Assembly: GCA_003290165.1 (NCBI GenBank)
Contig: QNQO01001153.1
Span: forward strand, 186,001 to 250,000
Direction: 5' to 3'
DNA from: Berberis thunbergii
Lineage: Eukaryota; Streptophyta; Magnoliopsida; Ranunculales; Berberidaceae
DNA length: 64,000 nt
Positions 1-9,860 of this stretch are shown in pieces (position 1 is the stretch's first letter; every line of letters begins with the position of its first letter). The position numbers and the translations under genes were made by a program. The notes under the pieces are model-generated. The model was not told the DNA's origin. It ran no database searches and was given only the letters and a program-made list of their open reading frames with translations.

Positions 1-284
1 TTATTTTTTATAATGGAACAATTCCCAGCATAAAAATGTTAGTGTCAGCTTTTCCTACACTATTTGCGAATATGGCCAATCTTGCCATAGTTATGACAGT
101 TTTTATTTGCATGTAATGGGGCGTTGCCATTTCCATTGAAAAAATTATTCCTTTGGCCAATTGATATTTTAAGTTGATTGTATGGACTTAGTTTGTTGTT
201 GTCGGGATGCCCTTTATCATGAAAATTTTGATTTGGCTTGGCAGAACCCAAAGAATTGTTGGGTGTTTGACCATCAGAAGTCAT
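1..284 (-). pseudogene. copia-type gag fragment with degenerate zinc knuckle
   Basis: On the minus strand an open stretch (284 to 60) is rich in Asn, Gly and Lys and ends in CHNYGKIGHIRK. This is the layout of a CX2CX4HX4C zinc knuckle with the second Cys replaced by Tyr. A stop follows at about position 60 and the frame continues broken to the window edge. Ty1-copia Gag proteins carry such an RNA-binding knuckle after an Asn/Gly-rich linker. No protease or integrase is visible because the window starts here. The changed Cys and the stop mark it as a dead copy. The family call rests on the knuckle and the composition only. Confidence 0.5.
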
Positions 285-424
285 TAAGAAAGTGTCATAA
301 TATTTTCTCTAAGCCTTTTCGATGTTTTATTCGTTCTTCTTCCAAGGCCAGAACAGTTACTATTGTGAATTGTTCATGAGACTTCCATTCCTACCATTGA
401 TCTAATGTTGGATTGGTGAGTAAA

Positions 425-500
425 CCTCAAATTAGCTTAGAATCAGGTGGTTCCTTCATGGATTTTCATGGCATAGGATTCCATGCAATTAAACACACCC
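425..500 (+). mobile_element. solo terminus resembling the PIF/Harbinger element at 16.1 kb
   Basis: The stretch ends in GGATTCCATGCAATTAAACACACCC followed by TAA at 501-503 (shown here as one 25-base motif; its key parts are TTCCATGCAA and AAACACACCC). The reverse complement of the left end of the 16,113 element has the same TTCCATGCAACCAAAC pattern followed by TTA. A matching opposite end was not found in the first 425 bases, so this is either a truncated copy or one whose other end lies outside the window. Confidence 0.35.
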
Positions 501-503
501 TAA

Positions 504-1111
504 TATCTTTGGCATTATCCTTATCCTCGTAGGATAATATCATCCTGGATGTTGATGAGATTAGCCCTTCTCACCGACGTATTATCCTCACCTCATTTGT
601 TCCTTGCTTGTGGAGGACCTGAAAGTCTAGGAGAAGTGAGTATGGTATTTCTTCTCAGAGATCAAGACAAAAGAAATCTTTCATTTCCACATACAAAAGT
701 TTATCCCATGTAACTTTTTATCTTGTAAGCCTTTGAAGAGTTATTATTTGCCTTAATTAGAACAAATAAAATATCAAGAGTCAAACTACGGCTAACTATT
801 CATAGTGTTGAACTAGGTATTGCAAATGGACTATGCAATTGGTATTTCTTTCCTGATAGCAAGTTTTGATATTTTAGACCCCAAATAGTAATATTGGTTG
901 TAAATAAAACAAAAAAAATAACTTTTAGGTGTAGTGTGAAACTAAATTGGTATACGAAATCTGGTAAACCTTTTAAGTTTTAAGTAATGATTGTAATGAT
1001 TCAAATGTCCTCTTCTGTAAGCTTGGACGAGACTTGGGGAAATTACTTGTGAGTTATTTGCAGCCACTTATAAACTCATCAACAAAGAAATGTTGAACCT
1101 GTCTAACTGTT
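504..1111. other. no gene seen
   Basis: AT-rich DNA without a frame or repeat that I recognise. Confidence 0.5.
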
Positions 1112-1234
1112 GAGGAAATCAGCGAGGGAGGGGTGTGACCACTCATCTCCCTCGAGATTCATGCATCTCGAGAATAAAGGCGCATATTTCGAGGGGGATG
1201 AGCGGTCACACTCCCCTTCCTTGCTGGTTTCCTC
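1112..1234. repeat. foldback (hairpin) element 1
   Basis: Two arms of roughly 45-50 bases are inverted copies of each other. The left arm starts GAGGAAATCAGCGAGGGAGG and the right arm ends CCTTGCTGGTTTCCTC. Both contain GTGTGACC-CTCATC-CCCTCGA. The short centre holds CTCGAGATTCATGCATCTCGAG. The arms have a few mismatches. No clear target duplication is visible. It fits a short foldback MITE and no coding frame is believable. Confidence 0.6.
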
Positions 1235-1444
1235 ACCATTTAGAATTTATGAAGAAATGCTATTATGTACAAAGGAGCATGACAGAAGCATCTAACACTC
1301 CAATTGCAAAGGATGACTAGAAAGTACATAATAACTTGAGTTAATCTCAGTTTGAGTGAAGGCAGGTACAGTAAAAAAAAATGATCTTTCTCTTTTGGTG
1401 GATTGCAAAAAAATATTTGGACTTTGAAGCTTAGTTAGTCTAGG

Positions 1445-1538
1445 GAGCAGGGAGGGCCCAACACCGCCTACCCTCCTCGAGATGCAAGGTGATGCACATC
1501 TCGATGAGGGTGGACGGTGTTGAGCCGTCCCTCACTAC
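1445..1538. repeat. foldback (hairpin) element 2
   Basis: The left arm (about 1445-1485, GGGAGGGCCCAACACCGCC then CCTCGAGATGC) is complementary to the right arm (about 1495-1538, GCACATCTCGATGAGGG then GGTGTTGAGCCGTCCCTC). Its architecture matches the foldback 330 bases upstream: GC-rich arms, a CTCGAGATGC core and a short loop. The arm sequences differ, so these are two related-looking but distinct hairpins. Confidence 0.55.
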
Positions 1539-2431
1539 CTAGAATGGGGTGTTGGTGAAGTCAACAATTGGTGGAGTGGATTGCTCAATGTTGAAATTAA
1601 TTCTATATGGCAAATCAGTCAAAATTTTGGACCCATTGATGAATATCCAAAACCTTTCCCAAGTGCTTTGGAGAAAAAAGCCACAATGCAAATTGGATTA
1701 TTGCTGAAAGTTTCACAAAGTTAAAGAAAAACAACACTGTTGCGATTATTGTAGTATTCATTATAGCGATTCTTGTAGAACACTGTAGTTAAGTGGACAC
1801 TTAAGCAATTCGAGCACTGTAGCAAACATTGTAATCATTTTGAAGAATCCAAAAATCAGCCCAAACTGTTCTTAGCCCAGATAGAAAGGTAAATGAATGT
1901 GTTTTATGTCTTCTTCCAATAACTTGTAGATAAGTCTCCAGACTCAGTTAGGGTCGAAGAGGAAAAAAAAACTCCTCTGAACGTTAGCAATGGAAACCCT
2001 TACTCGATCTGGATCTATAGGCAGCTTCATGGATTATTGTTGGAGCAAGAAGATAGACATCCTGATCCCCCAATTGCCTCTTGTGGGGTTGAGATCACGA
2101 ATAAGGGAGGCGGACAAAAGCCCTAACACCTGGAACTTTTATTAATGTAACAGGAACAGAACATGCAATATCTACTCAATGGGGAATAAACATGAATAAT
2201 GAGGAGATAACTGCATCTCGATTACTACATCGATGGAAGCATTGAAAGCAACAATGAACACCAACGTAAACCTAACAAGAACACGCAACAAATTGAAGGG
2301 CCAAAGGCGATGAGTTGGGCTTCACTGTTTGCATATCACAATAATGGAGGCTCCACGAAACTGAAATATGTTCCCCCATCTATGGTGGAAGGGAAGAAAG
2401 TAGTCCATATATTGTGAGAAGAGATTGAAAG
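1539..2431. other. no gene seen
   Basis: No believable frame and no repeat recognised. One stop-rich stretch around 2060-2300 looks like transcribed non-coding sequence but has no supporting motif. Confidence 0.4.
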
Positions 2432-3842
2432 TGTTGGCTTAAACATTCTCACACGAGGAGTTGTCACATATGTTTATAAGGAGTTGTCCACTCCCTAATA
2501 GAAATGAAGCATTTGGGGGAAAATCTCATACCACCTATCGAGCCTTTACCACCTAGGCCCAGATGGAAGGTTCGATTGGTGATGTTTAAGTTGGGTATAA
2601 TATCGTTGTTATATATAATGAAACAGGGCGTGTGCACCCAACAAGTGGTTCGGCTGAGACTTGTTGCAGGCGGCACATTGTTCAGAGGATCAAGTGGAAG
2701 GTAGCCAATAACATCGGCAATAGTCAAGCCCGTACACTGAGTGCTACCCACAAGATCGTGGTTGCGCATGATACTCGAGAAGGAGGTGTACTTCGAGATA
2801 TTGCAGACTGGTGGATGGATTAGAGGATCAAGTGGAAGGTAGCCAAAAATGCTGGGAATAATCAAGCCCGTACACTGAATGCTACCCACAAGATCGTGGT
2901 TGCGCATGATACTTGAAAAGGAGGTGTACTTCGAGATATTGCAGACTGGTGGATGGATAAGTGGAGATTGTTTGGATGAAGTTGGATTGAATAGTCTCAC
3001 ATCAAGTACGCGACGCCCCAACAAGGGGTATCAAAGCCGAACATGATACTTGAAGAGGAGGTGTACTTCGAGATTGCGCATGATACTCGAGGAGGAGGTG
3101 TACTTCGAGATATTGCAGACTGGTGGATGGATTGTTTGACGATTCACGCCAAATGTGATTGTTTGGATGAAGTTGGCTTGAATAGTCTCACATCAAATAA
3201 GGAGTCGCCACTAAGGTTTATAAAGAAGTAACCCACTCCCTAATAGTAACGAGGCCAAGATGGAAGGCTCGATAGGTGGTGTTTAAGTTGGGAAAATACC
3301 ATTGCTATGTATAGTGGACCAAGGTGCACGCACGTGCCTAGTGCGCCAAATAAGTGGTATCAGAGCTGACGGTTTGGCTGGGACTCGGCGAGGTGGAGGT
3401 TCAGGTGGCACATTGTTCAGGAGATAGGCGCAAGGTAGCGAGCCAGATGGTGCATCGCAGATGCCCAGTCTGCCAGATGAATAATCCAGATTAGACTCTA
3501 GATCCTTGTCGAGGTGGTGTCCGGAGATGTCCTACAAGTCTGAATGATGTGTAGTTAGTGCGGTGGTTGCGAATAGGTGGAGCCAACAACATCAGGAATA
3601 GTCCAGCCTGTACCCTAACTACTACCCCACAGGATCGTGGTTGTGTATGATACTCGAGGAGGATGTGTATTTCGAGATGTTGCAGACCAGGTGGATAAAG
3701 TTGGATGTGTGACGATTCGCACAAAATGAAGAAATTGTTGGGATAGTGTTGGCTTGAATAGTCCCACATCAAATAAGGAGGAGTTGTTACATAGGTTTAT
3801 AAGGAGGTGATCTACTCCCTAAAGCAATGAGGCCATTTAAGT
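2432..3842 (+). mobile_element. TRIM-like tandem LTR array (LTR-internal-LTR-internal-LTR)
   Basis: Three related blocks start with TGTTGGCTT or GTTGGCTTG and continue with AGTCTCACATC or AGTCCCACATC. They lie at about 2432-2642, 3172-3350 and 3747-3842 (the last truncated). The second is followed at once by TGGTATCAGAGC (3355-3366), the initiator-tRNA-Met primer site of many copia and TRIM elements. The first is followed by a decayed version. Each internal part contains a GGCACATTGTTCAG box. No protein domain is present, so this is a non-autonomous element that kept extra internal-LTR units. The third copy stops where the LINE-like segment begins. Confidence 0.55.
2685..2958 (+). repeat. 137-bp tandem duplication inside the TRIM internal region
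   Basis: Copy 1 (2685-2821) and copy 2 (2822-2958) both begin AGAGGATCAAGTGGAAGGTA and end in GCAGACTGGTGGATGGAT, with scattered substitutions. Part of the unit (GATACTCGAG-AGGAGGTGTACTTCGAGAT) recurs once or twice more at 3040-3130 and again near 3650. Confidence 0.75.
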
Positions 3843-3862
3843 AGGAGGTTGAGCTTATTTGT

Positions 3863-5218
3863 GAACACTACCTGATTGGGAACTTTGTAGGGAAGAGACT
3901 AGCCTACGGGTTTGTCAAGGACAACTGAAAATTGTGGGCTCTAAAAGGCGATTTCAAAATGTCTACGTATGGTGAGAGGGCATTCGTATTCCAATTTTTG
4001 AATGAGGAAAACAAAGTAAAAGCCAGAAATTTGGCCAATTCATATAGGATGTCGATTATTCATGGTGCGACCACGAAAACCTTATATAGAAGATGATGTG
4101 GAGGTCCTTTATTATGTATCTATTTGGGTGAACTTACGAAAAGCTCCACTGTTTATATGGAATCTGAAAGGGCTGCAAACTATTGCCAGGGCATTGAGGA
4201 CACCCATTGTACTTGATAAGGCGATAACAAATATGATTTGTTTGGCTTTTGCTAGAGTATGCATTGAAATAGATGCAAACAACTCATTCCCAAACATTAT
4301 TCCAGTGATAATAGATGATGAAAATGTAGCCTAAGTATACGTGTAATACTTATGGCATCTGGTGAATTGCGCACATTGTATGGGGGTTTGGCCACTCTTC
4401 TACTAGTTGTCCGAAACAAAAAGAAAACCAAAACCAAAACCAAAACAACTAGCTATTGGTGGGCGACTGGTGTAATTACCAATGAAAAGGAAACAATGAA
4501 CTCTGAACAAGAGAAAGGTTGGACTACACCTTTGAGCAAACACACTTTTAAGTAAATAACTATCCCATATCAAGAAAAAGAAGGTAGATGCAAGAATAAA
4601 GATGAATATGGTCATTGGAGAAGGAAACACACTACATGATTATTCAATTGAGCCTAGCGAATCCAAAGAGGGAGACATTATATATGTGATTGGAGAATCG
4701 GGCAATGATGATGTTATGTGGGAAATTAGTGAAGCTTAAAGGATGATATCCAGGAAGGTCAAGAAGCACACATTAGCTGTGCAAAGAGCAGTGTAGCGAG
4801 CAACGCTAAGGTTGTGGCTATAGAAAATAAGAATGACCTCAATAGAGATAAGTATGTTGAGAATAATTGAACAACACTAAGGTTGTAGAAGAAGTGGACG
4901 ATGAAGATGAAGACAACCTTAATGTTGTTCAGTTTATTCTATTCTAAAAAACTTATCCACTTCGACAAGTACATACTAAGGTTGTAAAAGAGATAAGTTT
5001 ATTCCAACCCACTTCGACATGTGGATGCTTGGACTCGAGCTCATTACAAAAAAAAAGGTGCAATCAAGCCTTCGTAGATCAAATAGATCGAGGAAAGCAA
5101 ATCCTAAGTTCATCGACTAAGGAGATTTTGAACTGACAGCATGAAAAAGGTAACCTTGACTAATATCAAATTCATGTCTATGAAAGCAATTCACTTTCCA
5201 AGATTATTCCCTTTATGC
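3863..5218 (+). mobile_element. LINE ORF1-bearing segment between 20-bp direct repeats
   Basis: The segment carries a plant L1-type ORF1 remnant. It is bounded by identical 20-base copies of AGGAGGTTGAGCTTATTTGT at 3843-3862 and 5219-5238, which could be the target-site duplication. A 3' poly(A) tail is not obvious at the right edge, which is against a simple retroposition. Positions 4741-5160 hold stop-riddled Glu/Asp/Lys-rich coding-like sequence ending in an Arg/Ser/Lys-rich stretch (about 5070-5110), like the C-terminal tail of plant LINE ORF1 proteins. Confidence 0.45.
3870..4740 (+). pseudogene. plant LINE ORF1 (DUF4283-type) remnant
   Basis: The first part (3870-4050) reads like the start of a DUF4283 domain (GNFVGKRLAYGFVK, then STYGERAFVFQF). 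A frame change near 4050 leads into the open frame 4062-4334, which contains VRPRKPYIEDDVEVL, VSIWVNLRKAPLFIWNLKG and LDKAITN..LAFARVCIEID. This is the typical central part of LINE ORF1: W-V-x-L-x-x-x-P, then a conserved R-V-C-[IV]-E box that precedes a CCHC knuckle. A stop falls at 4332. The next stretch gives a decayed knuckle-like CAHCMGVWP. ORF1 is the RNA-binding nucleocapsid-like protein. The reverse transcriptase is absent. Confidence 0.6.
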
Positions 5219-5238
5219 AGGAGGTTGAGCTTATTTGT

Positions 5239-5377
5239 TGAGGACAAATTCTCTCGACTATATCAATGATGCACTTAATTAGCTGAGTGATTGTATTCAT
5301 TTTTTTTCTTTTTTTATTAATATAAAGGTTTGGAGGTCCTTACAACCCTGCTCACTTTTCACAAAAAAAAGTATCCA
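5239..5377. other. spacer between LINE segment and CACTA left end
   Basis: Low-complexity T-rich tract near 5300. No feature recognised. Confidence 0.4.
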
Positions 5378-5880
5378 CACTTTAGGAAAAATGGGTTTGG
5401 TGAAGAATGTTGTTCCTCACTGAAACATGTTAATTCGTCACGTTTCAGCAACTGTGAGGAATTTAAGTCGTCACAGCGTTCCTGACATAAGGGGCGTTAA
5501 GGAAAGTATTATGTGACAAATTTCTTACACATCACAGAAAGTCACCTTACGTGGCGAGTGGTTCCTCACATAAACTTAGCACGCGGGTATACAATTACAA
5601 CATGGGACACAAATTTTGTCACTTTCCAGTGTCATGCGTGATGAAAAGTTGGAGTCAAATGTGGTGACTTTATGTTATGAATTGTTCCTCACATATGTGA
5701 TTTATATGTGAGGAACAACTTGTCATAATAGTGATTTCATACATTAAAAATATCTTCTGTGAGGAATATTTTCCCACGTATGTAATTTATACGTCAGGAA
5801 CAGTTTTGTCACGGTAGTGATATCATACATTAAAAATATCTACTTATGAAAAAAATTTCCTCACACTTTCATTATATTTT
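5378..5880. repeat. CACTA left subterminal repeat region
   Basis: At least eight copies of TTCCTCAC or its complement GTGAGGAA lie here in both orientations. A perfect palindrome with 15-base arms, TTGTTCCTCACATAT and its complement around a 7-base loop, sits at 5682-5718. A block of about 100 bases ending in CATACATTAAAAATATCT is duplicated (5680-5755 and 5765-5845). Such arrays bind the element-encoded TNPA protein in En/Spm-type elements. Confidence 0.55.
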
Positions 5881-7177
5881 GGAATATTCATTCTTCATTA
5901 ATTTATTGTAGTTGTTTACTAATACATATTCTTAAATAAGACCACCTAAATTTGGGTGTAATACACAATTAAAATAGTAGGATTTTCATTCATCACAAAA
6001 TATTGCATTCTTTCATTGCATATGTGAAATCACGTAATCGAATACAAAATATATTATCCTCAAATAAGTCTACAAAATTTTAATAATGATATCAAGTGAC
6101 ACCATGTAGACGTCCAAACAAAAACAGATTCGGCTATAGTAAAACTAGGTTCCTTAACTCATCAACAATAATTCATACCCACAACCTCCTTGAACCATTC
6201 ATTATCCTCACAATCATGGTCACCAAGCTCATCAAAATAAGGATTAACTGGATGCACACCACTACCATTAGAACTGCTTGAATTGTAGACGGAGGAAACA
6301 CTGTTGGTACGACCTTGCATTATAGTTGCCAAAAAGCTTGCATTCAACATTAAATAATAAGAGTCAACACAAATATACATATTAAATCTTTAGATTGCTT
6401 AGTTAGCTTTTTGTTGTGTAGCTACTATCGATATGCTATGCAAGTGGTAGAAGTGGTGCTACTAATTCAGTGCTATTCGGCTACTAGACTCTCGCCATCT
6501 AGGGTGAAGTTATGATATCTATCCTTGTACTATATCATGATTGCATTTCAGCTAACAAATCCCCAAACAACATGCACCAATTGTTATACATGCTAGATGT
6601 CCCCATAGAGAAAAATGATTTGAAGATGTTTGAGACACCGAAGATAAAAAATAAAAAATAAATAAAAAAGTGTAAAGATGATTTGAAAGATAGGAATAAA
6701 GATGATTTGAGGATGTTTCATACCGGAAGAAAATCCTAAAAAAAAGTGCTTATGGATAAGCATAAATAACATAACAACTTATATGATTCACGAGTAGCTC
6801 GTCCTTAAGTGTTGCATATTTCGCTTGTCCACCTCTAAGCCTCACACTATGGTTCAGTAAAAAAGTGCAATCGAATTAGCAAAGTGTTTCATGGAATTCA
6901 TGGAAGCAACTGTAAAAAGAGTTGCCTAGGTTTTCAAAAGAGAGATATATGATATATCTAACCTCAAGGCTACTTGAAAACTGAAGGAAATCAATATTGC
7001 CCATATTTGCAAGTTCAAGCTGCCAAGATGTGAAGGAAATAAAAATTTCTGAAAGTGTTATAATATGAAACTAATAAAGAATAAATTTACATGGTTAACG
7101 CTGTATTTGTTATTCCATAACTACTTGAATATACCTAATACCCCTCACAACTTGTATTAACAATTTGTGGATAGTTC
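5881..7177. other. CACTA interior, degraded coding-like sequence
   Basis: A short minus-strand frame at 6380-6162 contains NPYFDELGDHDCEDNEWFKEV. It has an acidic, coding-like composition but I could not assign it. Around 6970-7050 a minus-strand frame reads LNLQIWAILISFSFQ, which could be a transmembrane part of the same MATE gene whose exon lies at 7178-7440. The rest shows nothing I can support. Confidence 0.35.
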
Positions 7178-7440
7178 AACCACAACAAATAATGAGTACG
7201 AACAATATAATTCCAGCTAGTACAGCCCCAGCCATTCCATGTTGGAGCTTCACCACTACGACCCAATTCATCAAGATATGAAAATGCAGGACAATCACAA
7301 AAATCAGGGTCATCAACCAAATTCTGCTTTGAGATTGCAAGAACATTTGCATGGGAAAATTCATGGCATAGGCAAACAACAGAGGGATCACAATGGTGCG
7401 AACTTCCCTGCAACCCACTGTGATTCTAATTGAAAAAGGA
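7178..7440 (-). pseudogene. MATE (DETOXIFICATION) transporter exon fragment
   Basis: A minus-strand frame (about 7430 down to 7178) reads EVRTIVIPLLFAYAMNFPMQ, then FLQSQSRIW, two hydrophobic stretches and NWVVVVKLQHGMAGAVLAG. Plant MATE antiporters have a conserved I-P-x-L-F-A-Y-A-x-N-F-P segment followed by FLQ[AS]QS[RK] at the start of a transmembrane helix, then W-x-x-V-x-K-x-x-x-G-x-x-G-A. These proteins export flavonoids, organic acids or alkaloids across the tonoplast or plasma membrane. An upstream TTTTTCAATTAG looks like a splice acceptor, so the capture seems to be of genomic DNA. Other MATE exons were not securely found. The frame ends at a TGA directly after the second hydrophobic stretch. 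Confidence 0.65.
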
Positions 7441-7643
7441 GGGAATAAAGGATGCAAAAAATAAGATGAACAGAAACAGATCAAATGCTCTTAAAGAATA
7501 CGTGGATACCATAAAAAATGTTTCCCAAGATTCCTGGACTCAATTCCACTGTATGGGGTTGCAGTAATAGTGCAAAGGTTAGAAAATGAAGAACAATACA
7601 TGCCCAAACTCTGGGAAATGACAGAGACAAGTAAGCAAACTAC

Positions 7644-7697
7644 CTTATGTGTTTGTAGAACAAGGTGTTTAACCATCAAACCCAACTGTTTGATAAA
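7644..7697 (-). pseudogene. exon-like block with both splice signals, parent unknown
   Basis: On the minus strand GTATTTCAG precedes 54 bases (18 codons, FIKQLGLMVKHLVLQTHK) that are followed by GTAGTTTG. The exact codon multiple and the flanking AG/GT make this a plausible captured exon. A further minus-strand open stretch at 7500-7610 (GILGNIFYGIHVFFK) follows CATTTCCCAG. I cannot say whether these belong to the MATE fragment or to another gene. Confidence 0.4.
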
Positions 7698-7746
7698 CTG
7701 AAATACAAAAGGAAAATAACATCTTTTATAAGTTTGAGATTGCCTA

Positions 7747-8152
7747 CCTTAAATCTCCAGAGAGCTATTGCTCTTGTACAAACCAGTTTTACAAAATGAA
7801 TGAATGAATCCTACTCCTTCTAACTGATAGCCTTTATATAGCATTTACCTCTGCTAATGACTAACTGAACAAGATATTACATCTTGCTTTTTGACAGCTT
7901 GCACTTAACAACTTGCTAGCATAATCCTTGCTGTCACAGTACTTAACAGAATTTGTAACAGAAATACTAACAGAGCATTCTTGCTGATCCATGTCCTGCT
8001 CCTTGCTGATCCTGATCCATGTCCTGATGATGCATGTTCTCACTTCTCTGTAAACTCCCTGATGCATTTCACTGCTGTTCCCATTGCCATCCTCTGTGTG
8101 AAGTTGCTTAGTCTTGTGTCTCTGATACCTATGAAATATTTGAGGTTTATCA
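7747..8152 (-). repeat. 3' LTR of the 7.7-9.9 kb element (end truncated)
   Basis: It matches 9466-9860 over about 400 bases with scattered substitutions, including GAATGAATGAATCCTACTCC and CCTGATGATGCATGTTCTCA. Homology stops near 7747, whereas the 5' LTR continues for about another 100 bases. Confidence 0.75.
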
Positions 8153-8265
8153 ATTCTCCCCCTCTAAAACAGCCACGTCCTCAAGGTGAAACTCTGGAAA
8201 CTGCTGCCTAATTAGCCCAGACTCTTCCCAAGTAGCTTCAAAAGTAGGCACCCCTCTCCATTGAA

Positions 8266-9291
8266 TTACAACTTCATCTGGAAAAAACATCTTGTAATTC
8301 CTGATACTGATTTTATTACTTTTTGGTTCCTGATATTATCTGATCTTCCAGCATTTGGACTGTGCGAATTCTTGAAGATCATTTTACAGCTTGACCTTAT
8401 CTCAGCCTCTATTTCTTCAAGATCTCTTCCTCTCCCCCTAGTAGGATTTGCAATCTGCATCATTACTGTTCTTCCTTGCCACCTGGGATGTTGTATCAAC
8501 ATCTGTTCCATTGCCAAGACCTTCAAATTAATCTCTTTAAAAATATCCATATCTTTAGCTCCAAGCAATACATTCTTTCCAATGATATGTTGTCTAAGCT
8601 CATAGTAGCTAATAAGCGTCTGACAGCTACTATCCTTCAAGGGCAATGCCAACCATGGCTTATGTTCGATACTCATCTTATAGGCTTCTTCTTCTTTGGC
8701 AAGGGAGATCAACATAACCTCAAAGCTCTCACCTTTCTCCCTGAGTTTACCATACATTTCTTCAGAAAGTTTGTCAAATTCAAAGGCTGGAACAACAGAT
8801 ACATATGCCTCCCAAAGAAACCTATCAAACCGCCCACCATGATCTGCGGAGAACGGTAGCATGTAATGGAAAGGAGGCCAAAGTTGCTGCCTACAAAACC
8901 CAGGGTAGAATTTCGACAACATATCCGGAGGAGGAAAACAGGCAGGCTTGAACCTTTCCAACAAGATTTGTGAAACCTCATCTTTGTCACTTTGAGACTT
9001 GGGAGCATCACTAGAGATAATTGGCACAGCTTCCTCATTGAATTTCTCAACTGGTCTGACATAACAATTATCTTCAGTCTCCAGACTTCTACAATAATCT
9101 TCATTTAGTTCTGGTAATCCAACATTTTGATCAAAATTGCTTCCAGGATCAGTAAACTGTAAATCAATGTTTGGAGGATTACATTCTTTCTTGTGGCCAT
9201 GAACACCAACCCTTTCTTCCATCATTGATATTAAGTGTTCCAATTGCTGATTAATGGCTTCTACCCTTTTTGATTGAACCCCTATATTGTT
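8266..9291 (-). CDS. chimeric ORF: gag-like start + TPS + nucleoredoxin + TPS segments
   Basis: One uninterrupted minus-strand frame runs from after a stop at 9294 to 8266. Counting the 325 residues from codon 9243, residues 1-92 are hydrophilic; the beginning (AINQQLEHLISMM, which starts just upstream) resembles copia gag leaders. Residues 93-152 (ILLERFKPACFPPPDMLSKF, then GFCRQQLWPPFHYMLPFS and GGRFDRFLWEAYVSV) match the N-terminal GT20 domain of class II trehalose-6-phosphate synthases. Residues 153-214 (KLREKGESFEVMLISL, then PWLALPLKD) match a thioredoxin-like domain of nucleoredoxin, without its catalytic cysteines. Residues 218-288 (KNVLLGAKDMDIFKEINLKV, AMEQMLIQHPRWQGR, QIANPTRGRGRDLEEI) return to TPS, from a region further downstream. 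No complete fold or active site survives. The frame has stayed open for over 1 kb, so recent formation or coding use is possible. Confidence 0.7.
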   Translation of the reverse strand, partial: NNIGVQSKRVEAINQQLEHLISMMEERVGVHGHKKECNPPNIDLQFTDPGSNFDQNVGLPELNEDYCRSLETEDNCYVRPVEKFNEEAVPIISSDAPKSQSDKDEVSQILLERFKPACFPPPDMLSKFYPGFCRQQLWPPFHYMLPFSADHGGRFDRFLWEAYVSVVPAFEFDKLSEEMYGKLREKGESFEVMLISLAKEEEAYKMSIEHKPWLALPLKDSSCQTLISYYELRQHIIGKNVLLGAKDMDIFKEINLKVLAMEQMLIQHPRWQGRTVMMQIANPTRGRGRDLEEIEAEIRSSCKMIFKNSHSPNAGRSDNIRNQKVIKSVSGITRCFFQMKL

Positions 9292-9352
9292 CTATCTTTT
9301 AAAGTCTAGCTGCCAAATTGGTTGTTCCAGACTGAATTTTGATTGGATAAGT

Positions 9353-9364
9353 GCTCTGAAACCA
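9353..9364 (-). other. primer-binding site (tRNA-Met type, one mismatch)
   Basis: On the minus strand TGGTTTCAGAGC follows the 5' LTR end (CATATCA) after two bases. The copia consensus is TGGTATCAGAGC. Confidence 0.7.
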
Positions 9365-9366
9365 AT

Positions 9367-9860
9367 TGATATGAACTGCTGAATGAAGAACAAAAAAATA
9401 CTGGACTGAATGTAGAAATCAATCAAGAACTCTGTATTGTATTGCATAACAAGCTATTCGAGATGCCTTAAATCTCGAGATAGCTATTGCTCTTGTGCAA
9501 ACCAATTTTACAAAATGAATGAATGAATCCTACTCCTTCTAACTGATAACCTTTATATAGCATTTACCTTTGCTAATGACTAATTGAACAAGATATTACA
9601 ACTTGCTTCTTGACAGCTTGCATTTAACAACTTGCTAACATAATCCTTGATGTCACAATACTTAACAAAATTTGTAACAGAAATACTAATAGAGCATTCT
9701 TGCTGATCCTTGTTCTGCTCCTGATCCATGTCCTGATGATGCATGTTCTCACTTCTCAGTAAACTCCCTGATGCATTTCAATGTTGTTCCCATTGCCATC
9801 CCCTATGTGAGGTTGCTTAGTCTTGTGTCTCTGAACCTATGAAATATTTGAGGTCTGTCA
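9367..9860 (-). repeat. 5' LTR of the 7.7-9.9 kb element
   Basis: It begins TGACAGACCTC and ends CATATCA on the minus strand, 494 bp. It is the more complete of the two LTR copies. Confidence 0.75.

Larger units (their letters stand above)
7747..9860 (-). mobile_element. non-autonomous copia-type LTR element carrying a chimeric host-derived ORF
   Basis: Two long direct repeats (about 7747-8152 and 9367-9860) enclose 1.2 kb. On the minus strand the right copy is the 5' LTR. It is followed by TGGTTTCAGAGC (9364-9353), a near match to the copia primer site TGGTATCAGAGC. The internal part ends in a polypurine tract (8169-8153, AGAGGGGGAGAAT) directly before the 3' LTR, which starts TGATAAACCTC. 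The internal region carries no protease, integrase or reverse transcriptase, only a mosaic frame from host genes. The last 100 bases of the 3' LTR are missing or unrecognisable, so no target duplication can be read. Confidence 0.75.

Noticed and set aside
182..379. Plus-strand frame of 65 codons
   Set aside because: No motif; it overlaps the copia gag fragment on the other strand.
7135..7413. Minus-strand frame of 92 codons with a Cys-rich look
   Set aside because: The overlapping frame at 7178-7440 matches MATE transporters, so this one is a shadow.
7691..8152. Extension of the 3' LTR of the 7.7-9.9 kb element to a TGATAAACTG at 7691
   Set aside because: Similarity to the 5' LTR beyond 7747 is too weak, the flanks do not form a target duplication, and 7644-7697 looks like an exon.
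8261..8859. Plus-strand frames of 114 and 127 codons
   Set aside because: They are the complements of the TPS/nucleoredoxin mosaic frame.
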